Of a stretch of 64,000 nt of DNA, positions 18,663 to 27,310 are shown one piece after another. The notes beneath the pieces were generated by a model. The model made no database searches. It was not told the DNA's origin and saw only the letters and a program-made list of their open reading frames with translations. How positions within the stretch are numbered: position 1 is the first letter of the stretch; each line of letters opens with the position of its first letter. The DNA comes from Pedobacter heparinus DSM 2366. Its GTDB lineage: Bacteria; Bacteroidota; Bacteroidia; Sphingobacteriales; Sphingobacteriaceae. The DNA lies in the NCBI RefSeq assembly GCF_000023825.1, contig NC_013061.1, forward strand, positions 930,001 to 994,000. The letters are read 5' to 3'. The position numbers were made by a program, and so were the translations under genes.

Positions 18663-18767
18663 ATGTCAAAGAAAAAAGATAAAAAGAAGAAAAAGGATAA
18701 AAAGAAAAAGGAATGCTGTGAAAAGTATCTGACAGGAAAAAGGTGTAAAAACTGTCCAAATGCCTAG
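18663..18767 (+). CDS. 34-residue lysine/cysteine-rich small protein
   Basis: A tiny open frame: MSKKKDKKKKKDKKKKECC, then EKYLTGKRCKNCPNA and TAG. The first half is almost all Lys/Asp; the second half has a CC...C..C cysteine pattern that could bind zinc. From memory, many Bacteroidota genomes encode similar very short KKKK...CCEK...KxCKxCP proteins that are often left unannotated. It begins after the ferritin terminator and stops one base before the convergent FemAB-like gene. Function unknown; the motif suggests binding to nucleic acid or the ribosome, which is only a guess. Confidence 0.6.
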   Translation: MSKKKDKKKKKDKKKKECCEKYLTGKRCKNCPNA

Positions 18768-18768
18768 A

Positions 18769-19890
18769 TTAAATGTGATAACCCTGGCTGTGCATTTCTG
18801 TTGCAATAAAACGCTGATATTGCTTGTTGTTTAAAGGATAATCCCAGCAACCCATTCTGTGGTACAGCTGTCCGCCAAAACCACTTTTAAACTTATACAA
18901 TCCATACAAGGGATGAGCAGGGTCTGGCCTGGGCGCCACACCAAACAAATCATATTCTATGCAGCCTTTTTCTTTAGCAATTTTCATGGCTTCCCACTGC
19001 AGGGCGTAGGTGGCCATGTAGTTGCGGTTTGAAGAAGAAGAGGCCCCATACAGATAGGTACCTCTGTTGCCAGAGATCACCAGGAACATTGCGGCCAAAG
19101 GCTGTCCATCCAGTTCAGCCAGCAAGAGTTCCACATCGGCAGGTGAAGCGGTATTTTCGGCGCGTGCAGTTAATACCGTTTTGAAATAGGTAATGTCGTT
19201 GATATGGATGCGGTTGCGCAAGGCTGTTTCCTGGTACAGTGCATACCATACCTGCAGGTTCTCCATCCCTACTTTTTTAACATTAATCCCTTTTCTGTAC
19301 GATAGGTTAATGTTGTATCTTGTTTTTGGCTTCATGGCGTCGAGCAGCAGGGTGCTGTCGCCCTGCAGATCCAGGAATATAGTGTTTGACGGAAGGATAT
19401 CCGAATTTGCTTTTCTCAGGTTCCAGTTAACCGTGTTAAAATTAAAGCGGAATTCCTGGTATTTCTTTTCAGGAGGTCCATTCCAGTTACCCAACTGATC
19501 AAAATCATTATTGTCTTTAGCCCAATGGGACTGCCAGGCCAGATCGTACCTGATCAATATGCATTTTGAGGGCAGATGGGGACGAAGAGATTCTGAAAGT
19601 TCTTCCAGAAATTTGCCCTGGTATTCTTCATTAGGTTCTATTTCCGGGCCATATGGTACATAGGCCACAGTATGTTCACGGTCTAAAGGTTGTAACAGTA
19701 CCAGGAAATCGGCATGGGTATAGGTATTGTTTAAGGCACTGGTATAAATGCTTCCATCTTCTACCTTAAAATTAAATGCTTTTGATTGCAGGCCTTGCTT
19801 GGCTTTTACTTCAGACCAGAATGCTGTTTGCTGGATAATGGCAGTTTCATAAACTTCTTTAATGTCTTTTTTCTCAATAACAATATTCAT
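18769..19890 (-). CDS. FemAB/FemX-like peptidyl or aminoacyl transferase
   Basis: A 373-residue protein with the doubled GNAT fold of the FemAB family. Residues about 190-215 (DAMKPKTRYNINLSYRKGI) and YLYGASSSSNRNYMATYALQW (the second part, about 292-312) are the usual signatures, followed by GCIEYDLFGVAPRPDP and HPLYGLYKFKSGFGG. In Gram-positive species such enzymes add amino acids from aminoacyl-tRNA to lipid II; in Bacteroidota the acceptor is not known. No coiled-coil tRNA-synthetase arm is evident. It lies upstream of, and in the same direction as, nothing obvious; thymidine kinase is 56 bases upstream on the same strand. Confidence 0.85.
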   Translation of the reverse strand: MNIVIEKKDIKEVYETAIIQQTAFWSEVKAKQGLQSKAFNFKVEDGSIYTSALNNTYTHADFLVLLQPLDREHTVAYVPYGPEIEPNEEYQGKFLEELSESLRPHLPSKCILIRYDLAWQSHWAKDNNDFDQLGNWNGPPEKKYQEFRFNFNTVNWNLRKANSDILPSNTIFLDLQGDSTLLLDAMKPKTRYNINLSYRKGINVKKVGMENLQVWYALYQETALRNRIHINDITYFKTVLTARAENTASPADVELLLAELDGQPLAAMFLVISGNRGTYLYGASSSSNRNYMATYALQWEAMKIAKEKGCIEYDLFGVAPRPDPAHPLYGLYKFKSGFGGQLYHRMGCWDYPLNNKQYQRFIATEMHSQGYHI

Positions 19891-19946
19891 CTCATTTGCT
19901 TAACCTGCAAAGTTCGGGAATATAATTGTGATAAGCCAATAATCAC

Positions 19947-20528
19947 CTAAGCCATGTCGCCCAAATGATAGCAATGCCTGCACCTGGGTTCATAACTGTC
20001 CTTTTCGCCTAGCAGGATCGTACTTTCACTGGCAGCTGTACGGTAAGAGTATACAGCCGGACTTCCACAACGTACACATACTGCATTTACCTTGGTTACC
20101 AGCTCGGCAATAGCCATTAATGCGGGTACTGGGCCAAAAGGTTTGCCCTGAAAGTCCATATCGAGACCAGCAACGATTACCCTGATCCCTTTCTGGGCAA
20201 GTTTATTACAAACTTCAGGCAGGTTATCATCAAAAAACTGTGCTTCATCAATACCAACAACCTGTGTATTGGCACCCAGCAGCAGAATTGCAGCAGAGTT
20301 TTCGACCGGTGTAGACTGGATGGAATTCAGATCGTGCGAAACTACAGCGGTTTCATCATAGCGGGTATCTGTTTTGGGTTTAAAGATCTCTACATTCAGT
20401 TTAGCAATCTGCGCACGTTTTAGCCTTCTTAACAATTCTTCGGTCTTACCCGAAAACATAGAGCCACAAATCACTTCAATGCTGCCGCAATACTCACCCC
20501 GCCTGTAATTTTGTTCGCTGAATAACAT
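19947..20528 (-). CDS. tdk: Thymidine kinase
   Basis: A 193-residue type II thymidine kinase of the pyrimidine salvage pathway (thymidine plus ATP to dTMP). The P-loop is [15 protein letters not shown] (about 22-36), the DEAQFF segment carries the catalytic acid (about 94-99), and the structural zinc site is made by CVRCG and CRHC near the C-terminus, with YEPRCRHCY. The length is normal and the start is supported by the long conserved N-terminus [16 protein letters not shown]. Confidence 0.97.
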   Translation of the reverse strand: MLFSEQNYRRGEYCGSIEVICGSMFSGKTEELLRRLKRAQIAKLNVEIFKPKTDTRYDETAVVSHDLNSIQSTPVENSAAILLLGANTQVVGIDEAQFFDDNLPEVCNKLAQKGIRVIVAGLDMDFQGKPFGPVPALMAIAELVTKVNAVCVRCGSPAVYSYRTAASESTILLGEKDSYEPRCRHCYHLGDMA

Positions 20529-20571
20529 TTATAATAGGATCTTAAAGCCTGCTAATATCGAAATTTTGTAG

Positions 20572-20579
20572 TACTTTTG
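20572..20579 (+). promoter_or_regulatory. -7 box (TACTTTTG) of the gene at 20627
   Basis: A TAnnTTTG element about 48 bases before the start codon at 20627, in the intergenic region divergent from tdk. The -33 element is not obvious. Confidence 0.45.
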
Positions 20580-20626
20580 AGTGTCAAGTTACTAACATAA
20601 AACATCAATTCTACCGTTATTAAGTT

Positions 20627-21610
20627 ATGATGAACCAAGAGGATATTTTCAAAAAAGTAGGGCAGATATTAAACGAACTTCAGGATCAGTACGAGTTTTT
20701 AGCTCAAAATCCGAAGCAACTCAATGAATTAGAACTGGAGCTCTTTCTGGCGAATGCAAACTTTTTATCAGATCATGTTCAGATAGTAAGAAAAATTAAT
20801 AGCAATAAAGTAATAAAAGCAATTCCTGAGCATACGGCTGCTGAGGTTAAAGAAGAACCTCAGCAGAAGGTTGAAAATGAGATTTCTTTACCTGAACCTG
20901 TAACAGCAACAGAAGAAGTACCTGTGCAGGAGGCTGAAGAAATTGTTGAAGAGGTTTATGAAGAAACACGGGAACCTTTAAAGTTTGAATTTATATTAAG
21001 TGAAACACCGGAGACCGATAAGTTTGAGTTTGAAGAGAAACCAGTTGATGCTATTTTTGACAGGCCCTTAAGTAAAGAAGAAGAACAGATCATTGCGCAA
21101 AAACAACAGCAGATGTACAGCCGGGTTGAGCCGCATACAGAAAAAGAACCTGAACTTTTCCCGGCATCAGGAAAACCTGAACCCATAACAGAACTGATAC
21201 CCGATAAGGTTGAGGAAAAAATTGTGCTCCCGGTTACACCAGAACCCTTAATGGATCAGGCAGCAGAAAAAATAATTGAACCCAATCCGGTAAAACCGAC
21301 TTTAAACGATCTGCTGGCGGGTAAAAATCACCAGCCTGCCAGTTTTAATGAGGGCAGCAGCAAGCCGCCGATAACTGATCTGAAACAGGCCATCAACCTT
21401 AATGAGAAGTTATTATATATTAAAGATCTTTTTAATGGCTATAACCTTGCTTATGCAGAGGCCATTGAACTGATCAATAAAATGCCTGATTTTAAAACGG
21501 CCGATGCTTTTTTAAAGAATAACTATGCCGTTAAAAACAACTGGGCGGCAAAACAAGGCACTGTTGATCAGTTTTATGAACTGCTGAACCAGCGTTTTCC
21601 TTCTAAATAA
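20627..21610 (+). CDS. Conserved Sphingobacteria-type protein with acidic linker
   Basis: A 327-residue protein of unknown function. The N-terminal ~65 residues are helical (DIFKKVGQILNELQDQYEF), the middle (about 65-250) is rich in Glu, Pro and Val and is probably disordered, and the C-terminal ~75 residues form a helical domain (LNEKLLYIKDLFNGYNLAYA, then FKTADAFLKNNYAVKNNW). There is no signal peptide. ATG occurs at 20627 and 20630 in tandem. It converges with rodA, and the two genes overlap by eight bases at their ends. Position beside the cell-shape genes is suggestive only. Confidence 0.8.
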   Translation: MMNQEDIFKKVGQILNELQDQYEFLAQNPKQLNELELELFLANANFLSDHVQIVRKINSNKVIKAIPEHTAAEVKEEPQQKVENEISLPEPVTATEEVPVQEAEEIVEEVYEETREPLKFEFILSETPETDKFEFEEKPVDAIFDRPLSKEEEQIIAQKQQQMYSRVEPHTEKEPELFPASGKPEPITELIPDKVEEKIVLPVTPEPLMDQAAEKIIEPNPVKPTLNDLLAGKNHQPASFNEGSSKPPITDLKQAINLNEKLLYIKDLFNGYNLAYAEAIELINKMPDFKTADAFLKNNYAVKNNWAAKQGTVDQFYELLNQRFPSK

Positions 21611-22868
21611 AACCCATCCTGTTTGAATCAAGTTTCAGGAAGATAAAGAGCAATACGGTAAAACTCCATAATGAAGAACCCCCATAACTGATAAAGGGCA
21701 GGGGAATCCCTATTACAGGTACAATTCCAATGGTCATACCGATGTTGATGAATACATGGAAAAAGATAATGCAGGCTACGCAGTATCCGTAAACACGTGA
21801 GAAGGTAGAACGTTGCCTTTCTGCCAGGTTGATGATCCTCAACAGCATAAACAGGTATAAGGCAATCACAACGAAGCAACCTGCAAACCCCCATTCTTCC
21901 CCGATAGTAGAAAAAATAAAGTCTGTACTTTGCTCAGGTACATAACCATATTTGGTTTGCGTACCTTCTAAAAATCCACGGCCGGTAAGCTGTCCTGAAC
22001 CAATGGCTATTTTTGACTGGTTTACGTTATATCCTGCCCCACGTGGATCAGTTTTAAGGCCAAGTATCAATTCGATCCTTGTACGCTGGTGCGGTTGCAA
22101 TACATTCTCGAACATTAATTTGGCAATAAACAGATAGCCTATTGCCGCAAGGGTAATTACACCGATGGTAATCATCCTTTGCTGTTTTCTTTTGTTAAAA
22201 TAAATGAACAGGCCGCCAATAGCCAGAATGGCAGAGATCAGTATCCAGGGGGTAAGGAAAAGGTTAAGAATAAACAACAATACCATTCCCCAGAAAATCA
22301 CCAGCAGATAGCCTGGTAAGCCTTCACGATAAAGCGGAAACATAAACGATAAGAATACCAGCATAGAGCCTGCATCCGGTTGCAGCATAATAAGGCACAT
22401 GGGCAAAATAATAATTATTGCAGCCATCAGCACTGGTTTCAGGGTGGTGAGTTTTGGGCTAAAGGAGCTGATATACCTGGCCAGCAGCAGGGCTGTGCCA
22501 AATTTGGCCAGCTCAGAGGGCTGTAACCTAAAAGAGCCCAGTGGGATCCAGGCCTGGTTGCCACCCACATTGCGGCCTACAACCAGTACTATAAGCAGCA
22601 ATAGCATGGTAACCCCATAAATGATGGGCGAGAAAACACTGAAAAATTTGGCATCAAGCAGTAATATAGATAAACCCAGTATCAGGCCGGTGATGATAAA
22701 AATAAGCTGTTTGCCATAGTTGGACGCGAAGTTGAATGTGGCCGACTCATCAGGGTTAAATACTGAAGCATAAATGTTTACAAAACCAATTGCACACAAT
22801 GCGATATAGATCAGAACGGTTACCCAGTCTACATTAAAAAAGAACCTGTTGCTTTGCTGATTGCTCAT
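21603..22868 (-). CDS. rodA: Rod-shape determining glycosyltransferase RodA
   Basis: A 421-residue SEDS-family membrane protein that polymerises lipid II into glycan strands during lateral growth, together with PBP2. About ten membrane helices are visible. Family hallmarks are RLQPSELAKFGTALLLARY, AIGSGQLTGRGFLEGTQTK and EQSTDFIFSTIGEEWGF, then GIPLPFISYGGSS near the C-terminus. It ends the mre/mrd operon and overlaps the upstream PBP2 gene by four bases (ATGA type). Its 3' end overlaps the opposing gene by eight bases. Confidence 0.97.
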   Translation of the reverse strand: MSNQQSNRFFFNVDWVTVLIYIALCAIGFVNIYASVFNPDESATFNFASNYGKQLIFIITGLILGLSILLLDAKFFSVFSPIIYGVTMLLLLIVLVVGRNVGGNQAWIPLGSFRLQPSELAKFGTALLLARYISSFSPKLTTLKPVLMAAIIIILPMCLIMLQPDAGSMLVFLSFMFPLYREGLPGYLLVIFWGMVLLFILNLFLTPWILISAILAIGGLFIYFNKRKQQRMITIGVITLAAIGYLFIAKLMFENVLQPHQRTRIELILGLKTDPRGAGYNVNQSKIAIGSGQLTGRGFLEGTQTKYGYVPEQSTDFIFSTIGEEWGFAGCFVVIALYLFMLLRIINLAERQRSTFSRVYGYCVACIIFFHVFINIGMTIGIVPVIGIPLPFISYGGSSLWSFTVLLFIFLKLDSNRMGFI

Positions 22869-24811
22869 TTTGTAGTGGGTTTGTTTACCGTTTTTTCTGT
22901 TGATTTATTGTCTGGCTTTATTACCTGCGGAATTATTTTTAATGTCGAGTCGGTTGTATCTACTTTGGGTTTTACCTTTGGCTTAGGCGGTACCGGAAGG
23001 ATCACCTGTTTTTTCATCCATTCTACCTGGGCCAGTTTATTTTTAGGCAGGCTTCCTTTCAGGTATTGTTCTGCAATATAGCTGGCTATGGGGGCAGCGT
23101 AAGTGCTGCCATAACCAGCATTTTCCACAATTACGGCAATCGCAATTTTTGGATTGTCCCGCGGGGCAAAACCAATAAATACAGAGTGGTTTTTACCACG
23201 TGGATTTTGTACCGTTCCGGTTTTACCACACATCAGAATGCCTTCGATCCTCGATTGGATAGCGGTTCCCCATGGTGCATTTACAGCATCCTGCATACCA
23301 TCAATTACAGGGTCAAAATGTACCGCATCCACATCTACGTAATTCTTTTTGACGTATTCTTTTTTGATCACCTTGTCTTTACCGATGGCTTTTACCAGGT
23401 GGGGTTTAATGTAATAGCCCCTGTTGGCGATAATGGCCATAATATTGGCCATTTGTAGTGGGGTAGCATCCATTTCTCCCTGTCCTATGGCCAGGGAAAT
23501 CACTGTGCCAAAGTTCCAGTATTTACTGTATTTTTTAGAATAATAGGCGGCGTCGTATAAACGTCCAGCACGTTCAGATGGCAGGTCTATCCCTGATTTT
23601 TCGCCCAGACCAAATTTTCTGACCTTCTTTTGCCAGTCGTCATAGGCAAGCTTCTGGTTTGCGTATTTCCGCTGTGTAATCAGCTTTTGAAACACATAGC
23701 AGGCATAAGTGTTACAGGATCTGGCAAGCCCCCTTCGCAAAGCGATATTGCCATCTACGTGCTCACATTTTACTGTGTGGTTCCCTACGCGGAAATATCC
23801 GGGACAGTTGAATGTGGTGTTTGGGTCTATAACACCTTCCTGCAGACCGATCAAAGCGTCCAAAGGTTTGAAAGAAGATCCAGGTGAATAGTAACCTTGT
23901 ATCGGACGTATGGTGAAAGGTCTGTTCGGTGCAACCAATATTTTCATATAATTATTGCCTGATTGTCTACCTACCATCAGGTTGGGGTCGTAACTCGGAC
24001 TGCTTACAAAAGCCAGGATTTCCCCGGATGCTGGTTCTATGGCTACAATGCTGCCCACTTTATTGTGCATCAGCTCTTCACCAAGCTTCTGGAGCTTAAG
24101 GTCGAGAGAAGAGATGAGCCTGTCGCCAGACACCGCTGCAGTATCAAACCGGCCCTCTGCGTAGCTTCCCTTAGGAACATTCCGGGCATCGTACAGCATG
24201 TTAACCACGCCCCTTTCTCCCCTTAACAAAGTCTCGTACGATTTTTCTACTCCTGATTTACCAATGTAATCACCAGAGCGGTAATAGCCTTCAGAGTTTT
24301 GAATGTCGGTAGAAGATACTTCTTTAATATACCCAAGGAAATGGGCGGCTACACTATCAGGATAATGCCTGATCGTTCTGCTTTGTACAAAAAAACCGGG
24401 AAACCTGGAAAGCTGTTCCGATAAAGTGGCATAAGTTTCGACGGATAATTGCCGCTCAAAAATGCCTGGCTGATACCTCGATTGGTTGGAAACTTTTTTC
24501 AGGTTTTTTCTGAAAGCGACCGTATCTATACCTATAATATTGCACAGCGCTAATGTATCCATTTCCTTTACCTGGTTGGGAATCACCATTAAATCGTATA
24601 CAGCTTCATTCTGGGCCAGTGGTTTTTCATTACGATCAAATATTACCCCCCGTGCCGGAAAAGTATAGATCTTGCGCAGTACGTTAAATTCTGCAGAAAG
24701 AAAATATTTATCACTCGCTATCTGAATATAAAACAGGGTACCCAGCAAGATTAAACCAATGGCAATGAATAAACCCTGTATTACATATTTACGGCCAAAC
24801 AGATTATCCAT
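22865..24811 (-). CDS. mrdA: Penicillin-binding protein 2 (transpeptidase)
   Basis: A 648-residue class B PBP that cross-links peptidoglycan in the elongasome. It has an N-terminal membrane helix (about 9-30), the pedestal region with ARGVIFDRNEKPLAQN, and the transpeptidase domain with Ser312-x-x-Lys315 (SPGSSFKP), an SCN motif (ARSCNTYAC) and KTGT (MCGKTGTVQNP). The C-terminal ~45 residues are a low-complexity Pro/Lys/Thr tail. The gene overlaps mreD by one base upstream and rodA by four bases downstream, showing tight translational coupling. Confidence 0.97.
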   Translation of the reverse strand: MDNLFGRKYVIQGLFIAIGLILLGTLFYIQIASDKYFLSAEFNVLRKIYTFPARGVIFDRNEKPLAQNEAVYDLMVIPNQVKEMDTLALCNIIGIDTVAFRKNLKKVSNQSRYQPGIFERQLSVETYATLSEQLSRFPGFFVQSRTIRHYPDSVAAHFLGYIKEVSSTDIQNSEGYYRSGDYIGKSGVEKSYETLLRGERGVVNMLYDARNVPKGSYAEGRFDTAAVSGDRLISSLDLKLQKLGEELMHNKVGSIVAIEPASGEILAFVSSPSYDPNLMVGRQSGNNYMKILVAPNRPFTIRPIQGYYSPGSSFKPLDALIGLQEGVIDPNTTFNCPGYFRVGNHTVKCEHVDGNIALRRGLARSCNTYACYVFQKLITQRKYANQKLAYDDWQKKVRKFGLGEKSGIDLPSERAGRLYDAAYYSKKYSKYWNFGTVISLAIGQGEMDATPLQMANIMAIIANRGYYIKPHLVKAIGKDKVIKKEYVKKNYVDVDAVHFDPVIDGMQDAVNAPWGTAIQSRIEGILMCGKTGTVQNPRGKNHSVFIGFAPRDNPKIAIAVIVENAGYGSTYAAPIASYIAEQYLKGSLPKNKLAQVEWMKKQVILPVPPKPKVKPKVDTTDSTLKIIPQVIKPDNKSTEKTVNKPTTK

Positions 24812-25326
24812 CAGCGCATCTTTCTGTTATAGAATATGAATTCTATCAATACAACACTAAACAAGGTAAATATACTGCTAAACAAGCACCTGATCAAGGT
24901 GTAAGAGAACTCTGCCAGTCTGAATGTTTCTAAAAAGAACAGCACCAGGTGGTGGGAAAAAGTGCAGAGCAGGGCATAGATGATAAACCATTTAAAGCCC
25001 ATGTTACCTAAAGTTGGTTCAGGCTCATCAAAGCCATCTCGGTTTACGGTTACTGATATGAACAGGATGCGTACAAAGGCCAGAGCTATGCAGGCAGCAG
25101 TATGAACACCAAGGGTATCGTAAAAAGCATCCAGTGCAAGGCCGGTTATAAAGGCAATCAGGTACAGCAGGAGGTTAGGGATACCAAAGGGCAGCAATAA
25201 TAAAAACAGGATGTATACAAAGGGTGTAGCGATGTTGTAAAAGCTCAGGTTCCTCAGCAACAGGATCTGAATTAAAAGGAGTACAAACCACCTGACTATG
25301 TTTACCAATACTAATTTACTATTCAT
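24811..25326 (-). CDS. mreD: Rod-shape determining protein MreD
   Basis: A 171-residue integral membrane protein with about five hydrophobic helices (for example FVYILFLLLLPFGIPNLLLY). The family is poorly conserved, so the call rests on topology, size and position between mreC and PBP2. It overlaps mreC by eight bases and PBP2 by one. It acts with MreC in linking MreB to the synthases. Confidence 0.9.
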   Translation of the reverse strand: MNSKLVLVNIVRWFVLLLIQILLLRNLSFYNIATPFVYILFLLLLPFGIPNLLLYLIAFITGLALDAFYDTLGVHTAACIALAFVRILFISVTVNRDGFDEPEPTLGNMGFKWFIIYALLCTFSHHLVLFFLETFRLAEFSYTLIRCLFSSIFTLFSVVLIEFIFYNRKMR

Positions 25327-26155
25327 TTGGCAATTTTGCTTCTAATTCTTTCTGTTCTGCGGCATATTTATCAAGAATTACGTACACATATTGTAAGGTA
25401 CTAAAATCGTTGAAAAGTTTAATTTCTACGGACATAAAATTATCACCCGTTGGTACTGCTGTATTGGTCACTATTCCTACCGGGATCCCCGGAGGAAAAG
25501 ATGAAAAACCGGAAGTTACAATGGTATCTTTCAGGTTTACCTTAAAATGATTGGGTACCTCTTTTACATAAGCCTTTGTAAAATCGGAATTGCCAATGCC
25601 CCAAACCAATGAGCCAAGGGCATTATTACTTTTTATATTTACACTTATTTTGGTATCCTTGTGCAGTAGGGAACGTACTGTTGCCAGGTGTTCCGAAACA
25701 TCCATTATAAAGCCCACTACCCCTTTGCCCGGCGATATTACCGGCATATTGCGTGCAATCCCATCTGCGGTACCTTTATTGATAGTGATGACGTTGTTTC
25801 TGAGTGTAATGGAATTCTTAATTACCCTGGCCGACAAATAGGTGTATTGCGGATTATTTAGCGTATCCTTAACGGTAATTTTTTTAGCGCTGTCTATACT
25901 TTTGAGTGTAAGCAGTTCTGTTTTCAGCTTTGCATTTTCCTGAGCAAGACTGTCGTTCACATTTCCCAGGTTAATGTATTTCTTCAGAACATTCAGGTTT
26001 TGGTATACCTCGCCAACTACCTCGTTGGTAGAGTTAACAGTTACACTGCGCTGGTAGGCGTTGTTTTTTACGGTAAGGATAATTCCAATTGCAAAAAAGA
26101 TAATGAATAGAAAAAATGCGTTATATCTGTTTATGAAAATCCAAAGGTTACGCAT
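25319..26155 (-). CDS. mreC: Rod-shape determining protein MreC
   Basis: A 278-residue periplasmic scaffold protein. One N-terminal membrane helix (about 9-28), a coiled coil (about 55-90, NVNDSLAQENAKLKTELLTL) and two beta-barrel-like subdomains; family signatures include INKGTADGIARNMPVISPGKGVVG and SFPPGIPVGIV. It overlaps mreD by eight bases and follows mreB by 45 bases. MreC binds and activates PBP2. Confidence 0.95.
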   Translation of the reverse strand: MRNLWIFINRYNAFFLFIIFFAIGIILTVKNNAYQRSVTVNSTNEVVGEVYQNLNVLKKYINLGNVNDSLAQENAKLKTELLTLKSIDSAKKITVKDTLNNPQYTYLSARVIKNSITLRNNVITINKGTADGIARNMPVISPGKGVVGFIMDVSEHLATVRSLLHKDTKISVNIKSNNALGSLVWGIGNSDFTKAYVKEVPNHFKVNLKDTIVTSGFSSFPPGIPVGIVTNTAVPTGDNFMSVEIKLFNDFSTLQYVYVILDKYAAEQKELEAKLPNE

Positions 26156-26200
26156 TTTGATTTACAGTTTAGGCAGTAAAGTTTGGGTTAAACCCAAACT

Positions 26201-27223
26201 TTACTGCATTAAAAATTTAAAACCGCCAATGTTTTTTAAAGCTATACCTGTTCCGCGTACCACGGCACGAAGCGGATCTTCGGCAACGTGTACGGGCAGT
26301 TTGGTTTTAGCCGCTACACGTTTATCTAAACCACGCAGCAATGCTCCACCACCTGTCAGGTAAATACCTGTCTGATAAATATCAGCAGAAAGCTCGGGTG
26401 GCGTGATCTCTAAGGCTTTAAGGATAGCTTCTTCAATTTTAGAGATTGATTTATCCAGGCAATGTGCTATTTCGGTATAGGAAACGGTAATCTGCTTAGG
26501 CACACCAGTCATCAGGTCACGACCTTGAACGGCAAAATCTGCCGGTGGATCTGCCAGTTCAGGCAATGCAGCACCAACCTCTATTTTAATTTTTTCGGCA
26601 GTCCGGTCGCCAATCATGATGTTGTGCTGGCGACGGATGTAATTTACAATATCGGAGTCGAAATTGTCACCCGCAACGCGGATACTCTGGTCGCACACAA
26701 TACCCGATAAGGCGATAACTGCTATTTCAGTAGTACCACCACCTATATCGATGATCATGTTTCCCATTGGTTCTTCTACATCAATCCCTATGCCTACTGC
26801 AGCAGCCATAGGCTCATGGATCAGGTAAACCTCTTTGGCACCGGCAATCTCTGCCGAGTCCCTTACCGCGCGCTTTTCAACTTCTGTAATTCCTGAAGGG
26901 ATACAGATTACCATTCTCAGCGAAGGGAACATCCAGCCTTTACCACCGTTTAGCATCCTGATCATTCCTTTGATCATGGCTTCAGCAGCATTGAAATCTG
27001 CTATCACGCCATCTTTAAGCGGACGGACGGTACGGATATTATCATGGGTCTTACCTTCCATCTGCATGGCCTGCCGGCCAATTGCAATAATTTTATTTGT
27101 CTGTCTGTCAAAAGCAACTATTGAAGGTTCATCAACTACTACTTTGTCATTATGTATAATCAAGGTGTTTGCCGTGCCTAAATCGATAGCAACCTCTTGT
27201 GTAAACCAATTAAATAAACCCAT
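26201..27223 (-). CDS. mreB: Actin-like rod-shape protein MreB
   Basis: A 340-residue actin-fold ATPase forming membrane-bound filaments that direct lateral wall growth. Clear markers are the N-terminal phosphate-1 loop (VAIDLGTANTLI), the adenosine motif (GGGALLRGLDKRVA) and the phosphate-2 motif (NMIIDIGGGTTEIAVIAL). The N-terminal FNWFTQEV may insert into the membrane. It is the first gene of the five-gene mreBCD-mrdA-rodA operon. Length and motifs are typical. Confidence 0.98.
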   Translation of the reverse strand: MGLFNWFTQEVAIDLGTANTLIIHNDKVVVDEPSIVAFDRQTNKIIAIGRQAMQMEGKTHDNIRTVRPLKDGVIADFNAAEAMIKGMIRMLNGGKGWMFPSLRMVICIPSGITEVEKRAVRDSAEIAGAKEVYLIHEPMAAAVGIGIDVEEPMGNMIIDIGGGTTEIAVIALSGIVCDQSIRVAGDNFDSDIVNYIRRQHNIMIGDRTAEKIKIEVGAALPELADPPADFAVQGRDLMTGVPKQITVSYTEIAHCLDKSISKIEEAILKALEITPPELSADIYQTGIYLTGGGALLRGLDKRVAAKTKLPVHVAEDPLRAVVRGTGIALKNIGGFKFLMQ

Positions 27224-27310
27224 TTATAGGTGATAATTTAAGTATTAATAATTCTGTGTACTATAGTAATGTAAAACTACGGCTTTTTATTGTATTCGTG
27301 GATAAATAAA

